A stretch of DNA of 21,005 nucleotides from an uncultured Bdellovibrio sp. (GTDB lineage Bacteria > Bdellovibrionota > Bdellovibrionia > Bdellovibrionales > Bdellovibrionaceae), in NCBI RefSeq assembly GCF_946478835.1, contig NZ_CAMLDV010000051.1, positions 1 through 21,005 on the forward strand, given 5' to 3'. Under the pieces are notes generated by a model. It made no database searches. It saw nothing but the letters and a program-made list of their open reading frames with translations, and had not been told where the DNA came from. Made by a program: the position numbers and the translations under genes. Positions 8,120 through 17,198 of the stretch are shown piece by piece. How positions within the stretch are numbered: position 1 is the stretch's first letter; every line of letters starts with the position of its first letter.

Positions 8120-8143
8120 AAAAGCTTCCTTCTTCAAAACGAT

Positions 8144-8171
8144 TTGACTTTTTAAAGTGCGGTGATATTTT
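8144..8171 (+). promoter_or_regulatory. Probable sigma-70-type promoter for the HxlR regulator
   Basis: TTGACT (8144-8149) and TATTTT (8166-8171) are 16 bases apart. Transcription would start near 8178, inside the palindrome at 8176-8198, so the regulator could repress its own gene. On the opposite strand the palindrome supplies a TTGCAA that sits 17 bases before AAATAT, a candidate promoter for the cupin gene. Confidence 0.6.
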
Positions 8172-8175
8172 CATA

Positions 8176-8198
8176 GTGACTTGCAATTTGCAAGTCAC
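8176..8198. promoter_or_regulatory. Palindromic operator, likely bound by the HxlR regulator
   Basis: Two perfect 10-base arms, GTGACTTGCA and TGCAAGTCAC, flank a 3-base ATT centre. The ACTTGCAA half-site is of the type seen upstream of many HxlR-family genes. The site lies between the divergent cupin and HxlR genes and overlaps candidate promoter elements for both, which fits a redox- or aldehyde-responsive repressor switch. No binding has been shown. Confidence 0.8.
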
Positions 8199-8211
8199 TC
8201 GTGGAGATCCA

Positions 8212-8568
8212 ATGCGCTCTGTTAATTTAAAGAGATCTATTTGTCCTATTACAAACCTGCTCGATATTGTCGGAGACAAATGGACCCTTATCGTCATAAG
8301 AGATCTATTTTTAGGAAAACGGCGGTATGCGGAATTTATAAATTCGAAAGAGAAAATTCCCACGAATATTCTTGCGGATCGACTGACCCGGATCGAGGAA
8401 TTCGATCTGGTAACGAAAATTCCTTATCAAACGAATCCCTTAAGGTTCGAATACTCTCTGACAGAAAAAGGAAAGGCACTGGAACCCGTCCTTAATGAAA
8501 TGGCGAAATGGGGGCTACGCCACGTAAAAGGCACCAAGCTCTTTCCCAAAGTTTTACCTGAGACATAA
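8212..8568 (+). CDS. HxlR family winged-helix transcriptional regulator
   Basis: This 118-residue protein starts at ATG 8212, with GGAG six bases before it; a GTG at 8176 would start inside the operator and is rejected. It is a single HxlR domain: CPITNLLDIVGDKWTLIVIRDL (first helix with the conserved N-terminal Cys11), FLGKRRYAEFINS, IPTNILADRLTRIEE (recognition helix region), and LRFEYSLTEKGKALEPVLNEMAKWG (wing and last helix). The Cys11 position often senses electrophiles or oxidants in this family (HypR, YodB, QorR). It lies divergent from a cupin gene with a perfect palindrome between, so it likely controls that gene and itself. Its stop is four bases from that of murJ, which converges on it. 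Confidence 0.93.
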   Translation: MRSVNLKRSICPITNLLDIVGDKWTLIVIRDLFLGKRRYAEFINSKEKIPTNILADRLTRIEEFDLVTKIPYQTNPLRFEYSLTEKGKALEPVLNEMAKWGLRHVKGTKLFPKVLPET

Positions 8569-8571
8569 TAG

Positions 8572-10134
8572 CTATTTAATTCGGCGGAGAATTTTTTGCA
8601 GAAGACTGTGAGCCTGTTCGATTTTCGCTGCATAGCCTAGAGTGAAATAGAGAACTCCATAGATGGAAAGCCCTACGATCGCGCGCCAAATAATGTGGAT
8701 ACTTTTTTCCATTCCGTAGTGAACGACTGCTGCACCTGCTCCAGCGCTGAGAAGTGCGATGACCCATACTTTGACTTGGTATTTGAAGCTTAAACCTGTT
8801 TTTCCGATTTTTTTATTTAGGGCTTTTCTCAAGAAGTAGAATTCTATCCACCCGGCAAGTCCTGCGGAAGCCGTTAGTCCCGGCGTTCCCCATTGGGAAT
8901 CAAAACCCAAAGCTTTCGGTAGATAGAAGGCAAAAAGAACTCCCAACAATGTTGTGAAGATTACCCGCACAATCGCAAACTGCAATGGAGTTCTTGTGTC
9001 TTTCAGCGAGTAGAATGTGGAAGAATATAGACGCCCCAATGTCGACGCCAGTAAGCCTACTGTGGAACCCGCTAAGACCATCCACACATAGCGTGTGTTT
9101 TCTTCTTGGAACTCCCCTGTTTGAAAAACCGCGCCGACGATTAAATTTCCTAAAAGCAAAAATCCCACAACCGATGGAATGATAAAGAAAGCAATTTGTT
9201 CTAAGCCGCGGTTAAGTCTTCCTTGCAGGTATTCTTTGATTTCGTGCTCAGAACCTGTCGCTTGCGACATCGCCGGAAGTTCCGCAACAGAGACGCTCAT
9301 CCCAAAAAGACTTACTGGCAGCAAATAAAGAGTCTGCGCATAAGCCAATGCTGAAACCGCGCCCGTTGGCAAAAGGCTCGCCAGCATATTGTCGATATAA
9401 GCGCTGATTTGCACAACTCCGCGAGAAATCACCACAGGAACAAAGTTTTTAACCACGGTTCTTACATGACTGATTTGTGTATTTAAAGAGGGGTAAATCT
9501 TTTTACCCAAGCGAAGTGCCGAAGGAAGCTGTATCGCAAATTGCAAAAAGCTTCCCGCAACCAAGCCCCACGACACTGTTGTGGCTAATTCAAACTGTCC
9601 TTGCTTAGAACCCCAGATTGCCAGAGTTGCGATAATAGTGACATTCCAAATAACGGGAGCGACATAAGAAAGAAAAAACTTGCGATGAGAATTTAAAATT
9701 CCCAAACACCAAGCCGACATAACAAGAAAGCCCGTCCCGGGAAAAAGAATCTGCACGATCTTGATCGTCAACTCTCGTTTTTCCCCTTGGAACCCTGGAG
9801 CAATCAAATCAATCAAAAAGGGAGTTGCAAAAACACCGACTAAAACCAAAAGTGATGTCATTACGAAAAGCAAGCTTCCGATGACGGAAGCCACCTTTGC
9901 AGCTTCTTCGTCATGTTTTTTTGCTAAGAGCTGCGCATAGACGGGAATAAAACTCGCAGAAAGAACGCCTTCTCCGAAAAGGTTCTGCAAGAAGTTGGGA
10001 ATCTTAAGAGCCGCCTTAAAAGCATCCCCGGCGTCGGAGTTTCCAAAGAAGTGAGCGAAAACACGTTCACGGACAAGACCCGCAATACGACTTAAGAAAA
10101 TTCCCAAACCCACTAAAAGGGCATGACTCTTCAC
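8572..10134 (-). CDS. murJ: Lipid II flippase MurJ (MviN)
   Basis: This 520-residue protein has about fourteen hydrophobic helices. It opens with the MurJ signature: LLVGLGIFLSRIAGLVRERVFAHFFGNSDAGDAFKAA and FLQNLFGEGVLSASFIPVYAQLL, which includes the charged residues that line the cavity. MurJ flips lipid II across the inner membrane for peptidoglycan synthesis and is essential in most bacteria. Later blocks (YIDNMLASLLPTGAVSALAYAQTLYLLPVSLFGMSVS, RLYSSTFYSLKDTRTPLQFA) also fit. The start codon is GTG at 10134, which overlaps the uvrC stop as GTGA, so it is probably translated by coupling at the end of the uvrB-uvrC transcript. The protein looks complete at normal family length. Confidence 0.95.
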   Translation of the reverse strand: MKSHALLVGLGIFLSRIAGLVRERVFAHFFGNSDAGDAFKAALKIPNFLQNLFGEGVLSASFIPVYAQLLAKKHDEEAAKVASVIGSLLFVMTSLLVLVGVFATPFLIDLIAPGFQGEKRELTIKIVQILFPGTGFLVMSAWCLGILNSHRKFFLSYVAPVIWNVTIIATLAIWGSKQGQFELATTVSWGLVAGSFLQFAIQLPSALRLGKKIYPSLNTQISHVRTVVKNFVPVVISRGVVQISAYIDNMLASLLPTGAVSALAYAQTLYLLPVSLFGMSVSVAELPAMSQATGSEHEIKEYLQGRLNRGLEQIAFFIIPSVVGFLLLGNLIVGAVFQTGEFQEENTRYVWMVLAGSTVGLLASTLGRLYSSTFYSLKDTRTPLQFAIVRVIFTTLLGVLFAFYLPKALGFDSQWGTPGLTASAGLAGWIEFYFLRKALNKKIGKTGLSFKYQVKVWVIALLSAGAGAAVVHYGMEKSIHIIWRAIVGLSIYGVLYFTLGYAAKIEQAHSLLQKILRRIK

Positions 10135-12023
10135 TCTTCAACCTCAGCTTCTTCTTCATCCGGTTCATTTAATTGAAGCAGAATACGCTCTGCCAGCACC
10201 CGATTAAAGCCTTTAAGTTGCGCAATCTCTTCAGGTACCGCCGTCTTGATTTCATCAATAGAGTTGAAATGAGTCAAAAGAACTTTCTTTCTTTTTTCAC
10301 CTAAACCCACCACGTAATCAAGTTCACTCTCTAAAGAAGTCCCTTCACGCAGCTTACGATGATAAGTGATGGCGAATCGATGGGCCTCGTCGCGGATGCC
10401 GGTCAGGATGTGCAAAGCTTCCGCATTGTGCTTAAAGGTCACAGGATTAGCCCGGCCTGGAAGGAAGAATCTTTCTTCCGTAGACTCAACTTCCTGCTTT
10501 TGGAAGTCACTTTCGGTGCGCGCCTTCGCCAGACCCACAACCGGGATATCGTTTCGTCCAATTTCAGTTAGAATTTTAATGGCCTGAGCCAACTGCCCCT
10601 TACCACCATCGATCACAATCAATTGTGGATCATCATATTCCGTATGCTTAAAGCGGCGACTTAAAACTTCATACATGGAAGCAAAGTCATCAATGCCCTT
10701 CACCGTTCTAATTTTATAACGACGATAGTGCTCTTTCGCTGGAACACCTTCTTCAAAGACAACCTGAGACGCCACGGTCTCTGCTCCTTGGAAGGTCGAA
10801 ATATCGTAACACTCGATACGACGAGGAAGTTCTGGTAAATGTAGTTTCTCTTTGATCTCATCCAAACCACGAAGTTTTTCTTCGGATTTAGAAACGTATT
10901 TCAAGAAATGAGATTTAGAGTTTTCATTCGCCATTTCCACTAAATTACGCCCGCGCTCATCCGTTGCGAAACGCACGACAGATTTATTACCCGAACGCTC
11001 TTTGAGAACTTCGGCCATCAATTTTGTTAAATCGCTGCCAATATCAAGCGGCAACAACACCTCATCAGGAATAAAGTTGTCTTCGTAATACTGATTGAGG
11101 AAGTCTACCAACCATTCACGTGGATCTTCGCCCGCATCATTAGGATCAAAGTGAGGTAAGAAATGCGATCTTGTACCGATCACGCGACCGGCACGAACGT
11201 GGACTGTTTCCACAAGACATCCTCGCTCATCACCATAAAAACCAACGGCGTCTTGGTCTTTTTCCGAGGTGTCGTTAATCACCGCTTGTTTTTCCAAGAT
11301 GGCTTTAATCGCCTGAACAGAGTCACGCAAACGAGCGGCGACTTCGAATTTTTCTTCTTCCGCCGCTGTCATCATTTTTTCTGTGATACTTTTGATGACC
11401 TTCTTGTTTTGGCCTTTTAAGAAAAGTTTCGCGCCTTCAACTTCTTCTCGATAGTCTTCTTTGGAAATATACTCCACACACGGAGCCGTACAGCGACCGA
11501 TTTGATAAGTCATACAAGGACGAGTGCGTGTCTTAAACATAGCATCGCCACAGTCGCGGATTTTAAAAGTGCGGTTCAGAAATCGAATTGTCGCTTGAAC
11601 GGCAAAGCCTGAAGTGTACGGACCGAAATACAAAGAACCGTCTTTTTTCACCTTACGCGCCAAATACAGACGCGGATACTCATCACTCCATGAAAAACGA
11701 ATGTAAGGATAAGCTTTATCATCACGCAGACGAATATTGTATTTGGGTCGATGTTTCTTAATGAGCGAAGCTTCAAGCAGGAACGCTTCCACTTCGGTTT
11801 TTGTCAGAATGTATTCAACTTCACAGATATTCGAAACGAGCAATCGCGTTTTTGGAGAGTGATCCTTGTTATCTGTGAAATAACTTCGAACGCGATTGCG
11901 CAGATTTTTCGCTTTTCCGATATAGATAATTTTATCGGAAATGTTTTTCATAAGGTAAACCCCACTCTGCGTGGGGAACTCTTTAACCTTATCCCGGCAT
12001 TCGTCGAATTTACTTGAGGCCAT
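10131..12023 (-). CDS. uvrC: UvrABC excinuclease subunit C
   Basis: This 630-residue protein is taken from ATG 12023 ([14 protein letters not shown]), with GGAGG ten bases before; a start at 12059 would lie deeper in uvrB. Domains in order: GIY-YIG nuclease ([30 protein letters not shown], about residues 20-50), a cysteine cluster ([25 protein letters not shown]), a UVR coiled-coil motif ([22 protein letters not shown]), an RNase-H-like endonuclease ([36 protein letters not shown]), and C-terminal helix-hairpin-helix repeats ([29 protein letters not shown]). It makes both incisions flanking a lesion after UvrB loading. It overlaps uvrB by 14 bases and murJ by four. The gene itself looks intact, in contrast to uvrB. 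Confidence 0.96.
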   Translation of the reverse strand: MASSKFDECRDKVKEFPTQSGVYLMKNISDKIIYIGKAKNLRNRVRSYFTDNKDHSPKTRLLVSNICEVEYILTKTEVEAFLLEASLIKKHRPKYNIRLRDDKAYPYIRFSWSDEYPRLYLARKVKKDGSLYFGPYTSGFAVQATIRFLNRTFKIRDCGDAMFKTRTRPCMTYQIGRCTAPCVEYISKEDYREEVEGAKLFLKGQNKKVIKSITEKMMTAAEEEKFEVAARLRDSVQAIKAILEKQAVINDTSEKDQDAVGFYGDERGCLVETVHVRAGRVIGTRSHFLPHFDPNDAGEDPREWLVDFLNQYYEDNFIPDEVLLPLDIGSDLTKLMAEVLKERSGNKSVVRFATDERGRNLVEMANENSKSHFLKYVSKSEEKLRGLDEIKEKLHLPELPRRIECYDISTFQGAETVASQVVFEEGVPAKEHYRRYKIRTVKGIDDFASMYEVLSRRFKHTEYDDPQLIVIDGGKGQLAQAIKILTEIGRNDIPVVGLAKARTESDFQKQEVESTEERFFLPGRANPVTFKHNAEALHILTGIRDEAHRFAITYHRKLREGTSLESELDYVVGLGEKRKKVLLTHFNSIDEIKTAVPEEIAQLKGFNRVLAERILLQLNEPDEEEAEVEE

Positions 12024-14088
12024 CCTTAACAACCTCCGCACTGTCCGATTCGACTTCACCGCTTCTTAAATTCAACTCCGTAATTTGCAGACGCTTGATT
12101 TCATCGCGGATTTTCGCCGCCTCTTCAAACTCAAGGTTCGCCGAGTACTCTTTCATTTTCGCACGCAGCTTTTCGATCTCTTGTTGGATCTTTTCAGGAT
12201 GATGCGCAAATTTATTTTTCATCGCACCGGCTTTAGCTTCACCTGTAAGAACCGTATTCGCCAAAGTCCCGTCAAAGACCTCGCCAAGACCTTCTTTGAT
12301 TCTTTTACGGATCGACTGCGGAGTAATACCATGAGCTTGGTTGTACTCCTGCTGAATACGACGACGACGGTCCGTTTCCCCGATCGCCTTCTGCATGCTT
12401 TCAGTGACGGTGTCACCATAAAGAATCACACGACCATTGATGTTTCTCGCCGCACGGCCAATTGTTTGAATCAAAGATCTTTCCGAACGCAAGAAGCCTT
12501 CTTTATCCGCATCAGTGATGCCGACAAGACTGACTTCTGGAATATCCAAACCCTCACGCAAAAGATTGATCCCCACAAGAACATCAAAGACACCCAAGCG
12601 CAGATCACGCAGGATTTCTGTTCTCTCCACTGTTTGAATATCACTGTGCAGATACTTTACTTTGATTCCCAGACTTTCATAATACTCGGTCAAATCTTCC
12701 GCTGAACGTTTTGTCAAAGTCGTGATAAGCACACGCTCTTTGTTTTTAATACGTTCACGGATCTCTTTCAGAAGATCGTCGACCTGATGTTTCACCGGAC
12801 GAACTTCAACGATAGGATCAATCAAACCCGTCGGACGAATGATTTGTTCAACGATGATCCCTTCGGACTTTTGCAATTCATAAGTTCCAGGAGTCGCCGA
12901 AACATAGACGACCTTATCCATCATGCTTTCAAATTCTTGAAAGTTCAGAGGTCTGTTGTCCAAAGCCGAAGGCAAACGAAAACCGTGTTCCACCAAAGTG
13001 GATTTACGAGCGCGGTCTCCACGATACATCCCCCCAATCTGCGGGACGGTGACGTGAGACTCATCAATGAACGTAACAAACTCTTTAGGGAAGTATTCAA
13101 GCAATGTTGGAGGCGGCTCCCCCGCTCCACGTCCCGTCATATGACGAGAGTAGTTCTCAATCCCCTGACAGAAACCCATTTGCTCCATCATCTCGATGTC
13201 ATAATAAGTTCTTTGTTCCAGACGTTGAGCTTCCAAGAATTTCATTTCTTGATTCAAGACAACCAAACGCTCACGCAATTCTTCTTGAATTGTTTTAATC
13301 GCGCGCTTTAAGTTATCATCACTAGTGACGTGGTGACTTCCCGGGTAAATACCGATCTGATCGATCTCTTCCAGCACTTGGCCTGTCAAAGGATCAATCC
13401 ACGAAAGTCTTTCGATAAAATCACCAAAGAACTCGACACGAATCGCACGCTCTTCTTCGTACGGAGGAAAGATCTCAACATTATCCCCGCGCACACGCAC
13501 GGTGCCGCGAGAGAAGTCGACGTTGTTTCTTTGGTACTGAATACGAATAAGTTCTCTCAGCAAATGATCGCGCTTCATTTCTGTATTAGAAACGATTTGA
13601 ATCATCATGCCTTCATACGCTTCGGGAGAACCCAAGCCGTAGATACAAGAAACCGAACTCACGATGATCACGTCACGACGATCAAACAAAGAACGCGTCG
13701 CCGAGTGGCGCATACGATCGATCTGCTCATTGATCGCAGAATCTTTTTCAATGTAAGTATCTGTCGAAGGAATATAAGCTTCCGGCTGATAGTAATCGTA
13801 GTAACTGACAAAGTACTCAACCGCATTGTGAGGGAAAAGCTCTTTGAACTCCGCATACAACTGCGCTGCCAAAGTTTTATTCGGAGCCAGCACCAACGCC
13901 GGCTGATTTAACTTTGCAATCGTGTGTGCCATCGAAAAAGTTTATCCCGATCCCGTCACACCTAACAATGTCTGATGCTTCAAACCCGCATCAAAGTTTT
14001 CCAGCATCTGCTGAATTGCGCGCGGCTGATCCCCAGAAGGTTTAAACTCCGACACCAGTTGAAAGTTCTTTTTATAAGTAGAGCCCAT
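12010..14088 (-). pseudogene. uvrB: uvrB with an in-frame TAA at the Walker A lysine
   Basis: The reading frame from ATG 14088 encodes a full-length UvrB (692 codons) except that codon 49 is TAA (13942-13944). The sequence before is [20 protein letters not shown]..., then TLLGVTGSG, stop, [20 protein letters not shown]. The family motif is GVTGSGKTF, so the stop replaces the catalytic ATP-binding lysine; AAA to TAA is one base. Everything downstream is intact: the beta-hairpin ([21 protein letters not shown]), [22 protein letters not shown], the helicase motif [13 protein letters not shown] and the C-terminal UVR domain. UvrB verifies lesions and loads UvrC in nucleotide excision repair. Restart at Met52 (13932) would yield a protein with no Walker A, so it should be inactive. 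Possible causes are a recent nonsense mutation, a sequencing or assembly error, or readthrough. The lack of other damage argues for a very recent event or an error. Confidence 0.93.
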
Positions 14089-14147
14089 CCCTCTAAGCCT
14101 ACCATAATTTCAAAAGGTGCCTGCTTCTTTTTTCTGGCTACAACGCA

Positions 14148-14176
14148 TTAACTTATGAGTGAAACTTAGATATGAT
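14148..14176 (+). promoter_or_regulatory. Probable sigma-70-type promoter of the penicillin acylase unit
   Basis: TTAACT (14148-14153) and TATGAT (14171-14176) are 17 bases apart, close to consensus. Transcription would begin near 14183, giving a leader of roughly 28 bases to ATG 14211. It should drive the acylase and the membrane-protein gene behind it. Confidence 0.68.
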
Positions 14177-14210
14177 GCCGTGTAGCTAGAAACCGTAGTA
14201 GACTTTGGGC

Positions 14211-16526
14211 ATGAAATTTTTAAAACGAAGCCTGCTTGGGCTTGTCATTCTTCTTGGTATTGCTTCTCTCGGAATTTATTTTTTCCTTAAAAGTTCTTTA
14301 GCCCCTATGGATGGAACTTTGAAAATTCAGAACCTCTCACATCCGGTCAAGGTGACCCGCGATACTTTTGGAATTCCTCACATTCGCGCAGAAAATAAAC
14401 TCGATGCCTTAAGAGCGCTGGGCTTTGTTCAGGCCAGTGAGCGACTTTTTCAGATGGAGCTTTCCCGCCGCATGACTCAAGGCGAGTTGAGCGAAGTCTT
14501 CGGTGAGATCGCTTTAAAGAGTGACAAACTTTATCGCAGCTTGATGCTAAAACGCTCCGTGGAGAGAATGCTCGCTCTTGAAAAATCACAAGGCCGCTTT
14601 GATCAACAAGTTTGGGATGAGATGGAGGCCTATTTTGATGGCATAAATCAATACATCGCCACGCGTCCGCTTCCCTATGAAATGCAAATCTTGAGATTGA
14701 AGCCTCGTCCTTTCACTCCGCTTGATGCTTATATCATGACAGGTCACATGGCTTATAGTTTTGGTATTGCTCTTAAAGCTGATCCTCTTATGACAAAGCT
14801 TGCTGACAAACTTTCTCTGGATCAGTTTCAAGCTTTGCGGAATGATCCTTTAAAAGCACCAATTAAAATTGCTGCTGCTTCAGCCTCGGACCCGTGGCCC
14901 TCCACTCTGCAGGCGATTGCCTCTGAAGGACTTTTTATTCCTTCCTTCGAAGGCAGTAACGCGTGGCTTGTGGGACCTGAGCGCTCGCAATCGGGAAAAA
15001 GTATTTTTGCGAATGACCCGCATATTGGTTACAGTTCTCCGGCAGTTTGGTTTGAAGCCCATATTCAAACACCTGAGTTTGAAATTTACGGACACTACTT
15101 GCCTCTCGTTCCTTTCGCTGTCTTAGGTCACAATCGCCATCACGCCTGGGGTTTCACGATGTCGCTCGCTGACGACATGGATCTTTTCCGTGAAACTTTA
15201 GATAAAGAAAAGAAAACAGTCTTATTTAAAAACAAACCACAACCTTATCAGGAGTGGACAGAAGTTATTAAGATCAAAGATCAACCGGATCTTGTGCTAA
15301 ACATGATTGAAACGTCTCACGGCCCCATCATGGATGAGTTTCTGTCAGAGAAAAATCTCGCTTTAAAATGGGCCTTCCACCGTCCTGAAAACAATCCAAT
15401 GCGTGCTCTCAGAAATATGGCCGAAGCCAAAGACATCAAAGCCTTTGAGACAGCTTTGCAATATGGAACTGCACCTGGACTTAATGTGATGTATGCGGAT
15501 GCCGAGAATATCGCATGGTGGGTTTTTGGCGATATTGCCGTAAAGAAGAATCCAAACTCCGATATGATTCTCAATGGCAGCACGGGTACGGATGAATACG
15601 AACGTCTTCTTGCTTGGGACGAAAAACCTCACTTAGTAAATCCCGAGTCTGGATTTATTGTGACAGCAAATTCGCGACCTCAAGGACTGAACGCAAATAT
15701 TCGCGGCGACTGGCAGTCGGATGATCGCTTCCAAACAATCTCTCGCGCTCTCGCTGAAAAAGATCAGTGGAGCGCGGAAGAGTTTAAAGCTCTTCAAACT
15801 GAAAACTTCAATTATCAGAACAAGAATATTCTGAATAAAATGTTTGAGCATATTCGTTTAAACGACACTGAAAATGCAAAATACAAAAATCAGCTCGAAG
15901 CGCTTAAATCTTGGAATATGCAGTCTGATGTGAATTCCAAAGAAGCGGGCCTTTTCCATCAATGGAATAACGAAAATATTTTATTGATGCTTGAAGATTT
16001 CGATGAAGACACGAGAGCCGCTTATCTCAACACTCCTTACGCTTGGGTGTTTTATGAAAGGGCTATCTTAAATCCCACTTCGACATGGTGGACTCATAAG
16101 AATTATACCAAGGTTGTAACGAAGGGCTTTATCTCGGCAGCCGAAAAACTTTCTAACAATCCGACGTGGGGCACACTGCACACGATTGAATACACGCACC
16201 CCCTCGGAAGAAGTTATCCTTTGAATAAGATCTTCAATCTTGGCCCTTATCCAATGCCTGGATCCTACAACGATATCAACAACAACAAGATGCGCTCTAT
16301 GGGTGGCGACTTCAAGGTCGTTGCGGGCCCCTCCACTCGTCGTATCATCGACTTTGCAAATCCACAAAAGAGCTGGGGCATCAATCCCATCGGAAACTCA
16401 GGACACATGCTTTCGCCGTTCCACAAAGACCAAGTGCAAATGTTCCTCGACGGAAAATACCGCCCACAGTTGATGGATGAAAAAGATATTGCCGCCGCAA
16501 AAACTCACGAACTCGTCTTGGAGTAA
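14211..16526 (+). CDS. Penicillin acylase family Ntn-hydrolase (S45)
   Basis: This 771-residue protein is taken from ATG 14211; a TTG two codons upstream is also in frame. It has an N-terminal hydrophobic helix (LGLVILLGIASLGIYFFL) that exports or anchors it. The family hydrolyses N-acyl bonds (beta-lactams, acyl-homoserine lactones or other amides) after self-cleavage into two chains. The cleavage site is visible as FEGSNAWLVGP, with Ser249 as the new N-terminal nucleophile. Other family blocks are GHNRHHAWGFT, VTANSRPQG (oxyanion-hole Asn), and near the end GHMLSPFHKDQVQMFLDGKYRP. Repeat copy 3 lies about residues 221-235, in the spacer just before Ser249. It is co-transcribed with the next gene (two-base gap) and preceded by a good promoter. 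The natural substrate is unknown; quorum-signal or peptide cleavage is possible. Confidence 0.93.
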   Translation: MKFLKRSLLGLVILLGIASLGIYFFLKSSLAPMDGTLKIQNLSHPVKVTRDTFGIPHIRAENKLDALRALGFVQASERLFQMELSRRMTQGELSEVFGEIALKSDKLYRSLMLKRSVERMLALEKSQGRFDQQVWDEMEAYFDGINQYIATRPLPYEMQILRLKPRPFTPLDAYIMTGHMAYSFGIALKADPLMTKLADKLSLDQFQALRNDPLKAPIKIAAASASDPWPSTLQAIASEGLFIPSFEGSNAWLVGPERSQSGKSIFANDPHIGYSSPAVWFEAHIQTPEFEIYGHYLPLVPFAVLGHNRHHAWGFTMSLADDMDLFRETLDKEKKTVLFKNKPQPYQEWTEVIKIKDQPDLVLNMIETSHGPIMDEFLSEKNLALKWAFHRPENNPMRALRNMAEAKDIKAFETALQYGTAPGLNVMYADAENIAWWVFGDIAVKKNPNSDMILNGSTGTDEYERLLAWDEKPHLVNPESGFIVTANSRPQGLNANIRGDWQSDDRFQTISRALAEKDQWSAEEFKALQTENFNYQNKNILNKMFEHIRLNDTENAKYKNQLEALKSWNMQSDVNSKEAGLFHQWNNENILLMLEDFDEDTRAAYLNTPYAWVFYERAILNPTSTWWTHKNYTKVVTKGFISAAEKLSNNPTWGTLHTIEYTHPLGRSYPLNKIFNLGPYPMPGSYNDINNNKMRSMGGDFKVVAGPSTRRIIDFANPQKSWGINPIGNSGHMLSPFHKDQVQMFLDGKYRPQLMDEKDIAAAKTHELVLE
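14873..14915 (+). repeat. Dispersed palindromic element, copy 3 (inside acylase gene)
   Basis: It begins TGCTGCTTCAGCCT, has an imperfect stem GGACC-CGT-GGCCC (14888-14900, one A-C mismatch), then TCCACTCTGC and AGGCG. It is of the same subtype as the cysS copy (GGACC stem, CACTCTGC right block). It is read in sense as AAASASDPWPSTLQAIA, in the acylase spacer upstream of the Ser nucleophile. It is shorter and more divergent at the right end than the others, which suggests an older insertion. Confidence 0.75.
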
Positions 16527-16528
16527 AA

Positions 16529-17146
16529 GTGAAACTGCTTAAGTGGATTCTTGGAAACTTCGGCCCCATGATTGTTTTTTATGGAGCCGTTTACTTTTGG
16601 AATCTCAAAGTTGCTATTTTTCTTTCACTGCTAGTCACGGTTATCGAGATCGTGAGATTTAAAATTCAAAAAAAATCCATGTCACCGTTCTTTATATTTT
16701 CTTCTGGCATGGCTCTTCTTTTTGGAATCTTAGATTTAACTTTGCAAAATGCTTTCTTCTTTAAATTTGAAGCGGGAATTTCCAATCTTGTTTGCGCCGT
16801 ATTCTTTGGACTTTCTTTGTTTCATTCTAAGTCTCTAGTTCAAGAAATTGCAGAACAGCAGGGAAAAATAGATAAAACAGAATCACCTGACAAACATTTT
16901 TTCTTTCGCATCCAAACTATCGCCTGGACCATCTACTTTATCGCTAAAGCAATTCTCTATACTTGGGTGAACTTTAATACATCCTTGCAAGAAGCTCTTG
17001 TCATCCGACTTCTCGTAGGAAACGTCAGCTTCTACGTCATGATGTTTATCTCCGTAGGGCTAGCTCGACCTCTTTGGATCTTTATGGAAAAAATGCGCTG
17101 GATGCCTTCGGCTCGAATGTATCCTCACACCTTACAAAAAGATTAG
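16529..17146 (+). CDS. Membrane protein, YciB/IspZ (septation protein A)-like
   Basis: This 205-residue protein has about five hydrophobic segments, opening MKLLKWILGNFGPMIVFYGAVYF. The pattern (short N-terminus, FGPMIVFYGAVYFWNLKVAIFLSLL, a basic VRFKIQKK loop, then FGILDLTLQNAFFFKFE and a C-terminal WTIYFIAKAILYTWVNFN) resembles YciB/IspZ proteins, which help cell elongation and division in Gram-negatives; conserved family positions such as the WVNF motif are present. The identification is moderate because this family is diverse. The start is GTG at 16529, with GGAG five bases before and only two bases after the acylase stop, so the two are one transcript. A joint role in envelope metabolism is possible but not shown. 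Confidence 0.7.
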   Translation: MKLLKWILGNFGPMIVFYGAVYFWNLKVAIFLSLLVTVIEIVRFKIQKKSMSPFFIFSSGMALLFGILDLTLQNAFFFKFEAGISNLVCAVFFGLSLFHSKSLVQEIAEQQGKIDKTESPDKHFFFRIQTIAWTIYFIAKAILYTWVNFNTSLQEALVIRLLVGNVSFYVMMFISVGLARPLWIFMEKMRWMPSARMYPHTLQKD

Positions 17147-17198
17147 GTCTCTGTCAGAACTCCCCTGTGCCACTATCACTCTGTAAGAAGGAGATGTT

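Noticed and set aside
8176..8211. GTG at 8176 as the HxlR start
   Set aside because: It lies in the operator; ATG 8212 has a good Shine-Dalgarno and gives the normal family N-terminus.
12085..12705. 206-codon plus-strand open frame over uvrB
   Set aside because: It lies wholly antisense to the conserved UvrB helicase and UVR domains and encodes no recognisable domain.
13330..13911. 193-codon plus-strand open frame over uvrB
   Set aside because: It is antisense to conserved UvrB sequence, low in complexity and His/Arg/Asn rich as expected for a shadow frame.
13942..13944. Recoding of the uvrB TAA as selenocysteine or pyrrolysine
   Set aside because: Those use UGA and UAG; TAA readthrough at a lysine position with no supporting signal is much less likely than mutation or sequencing error.
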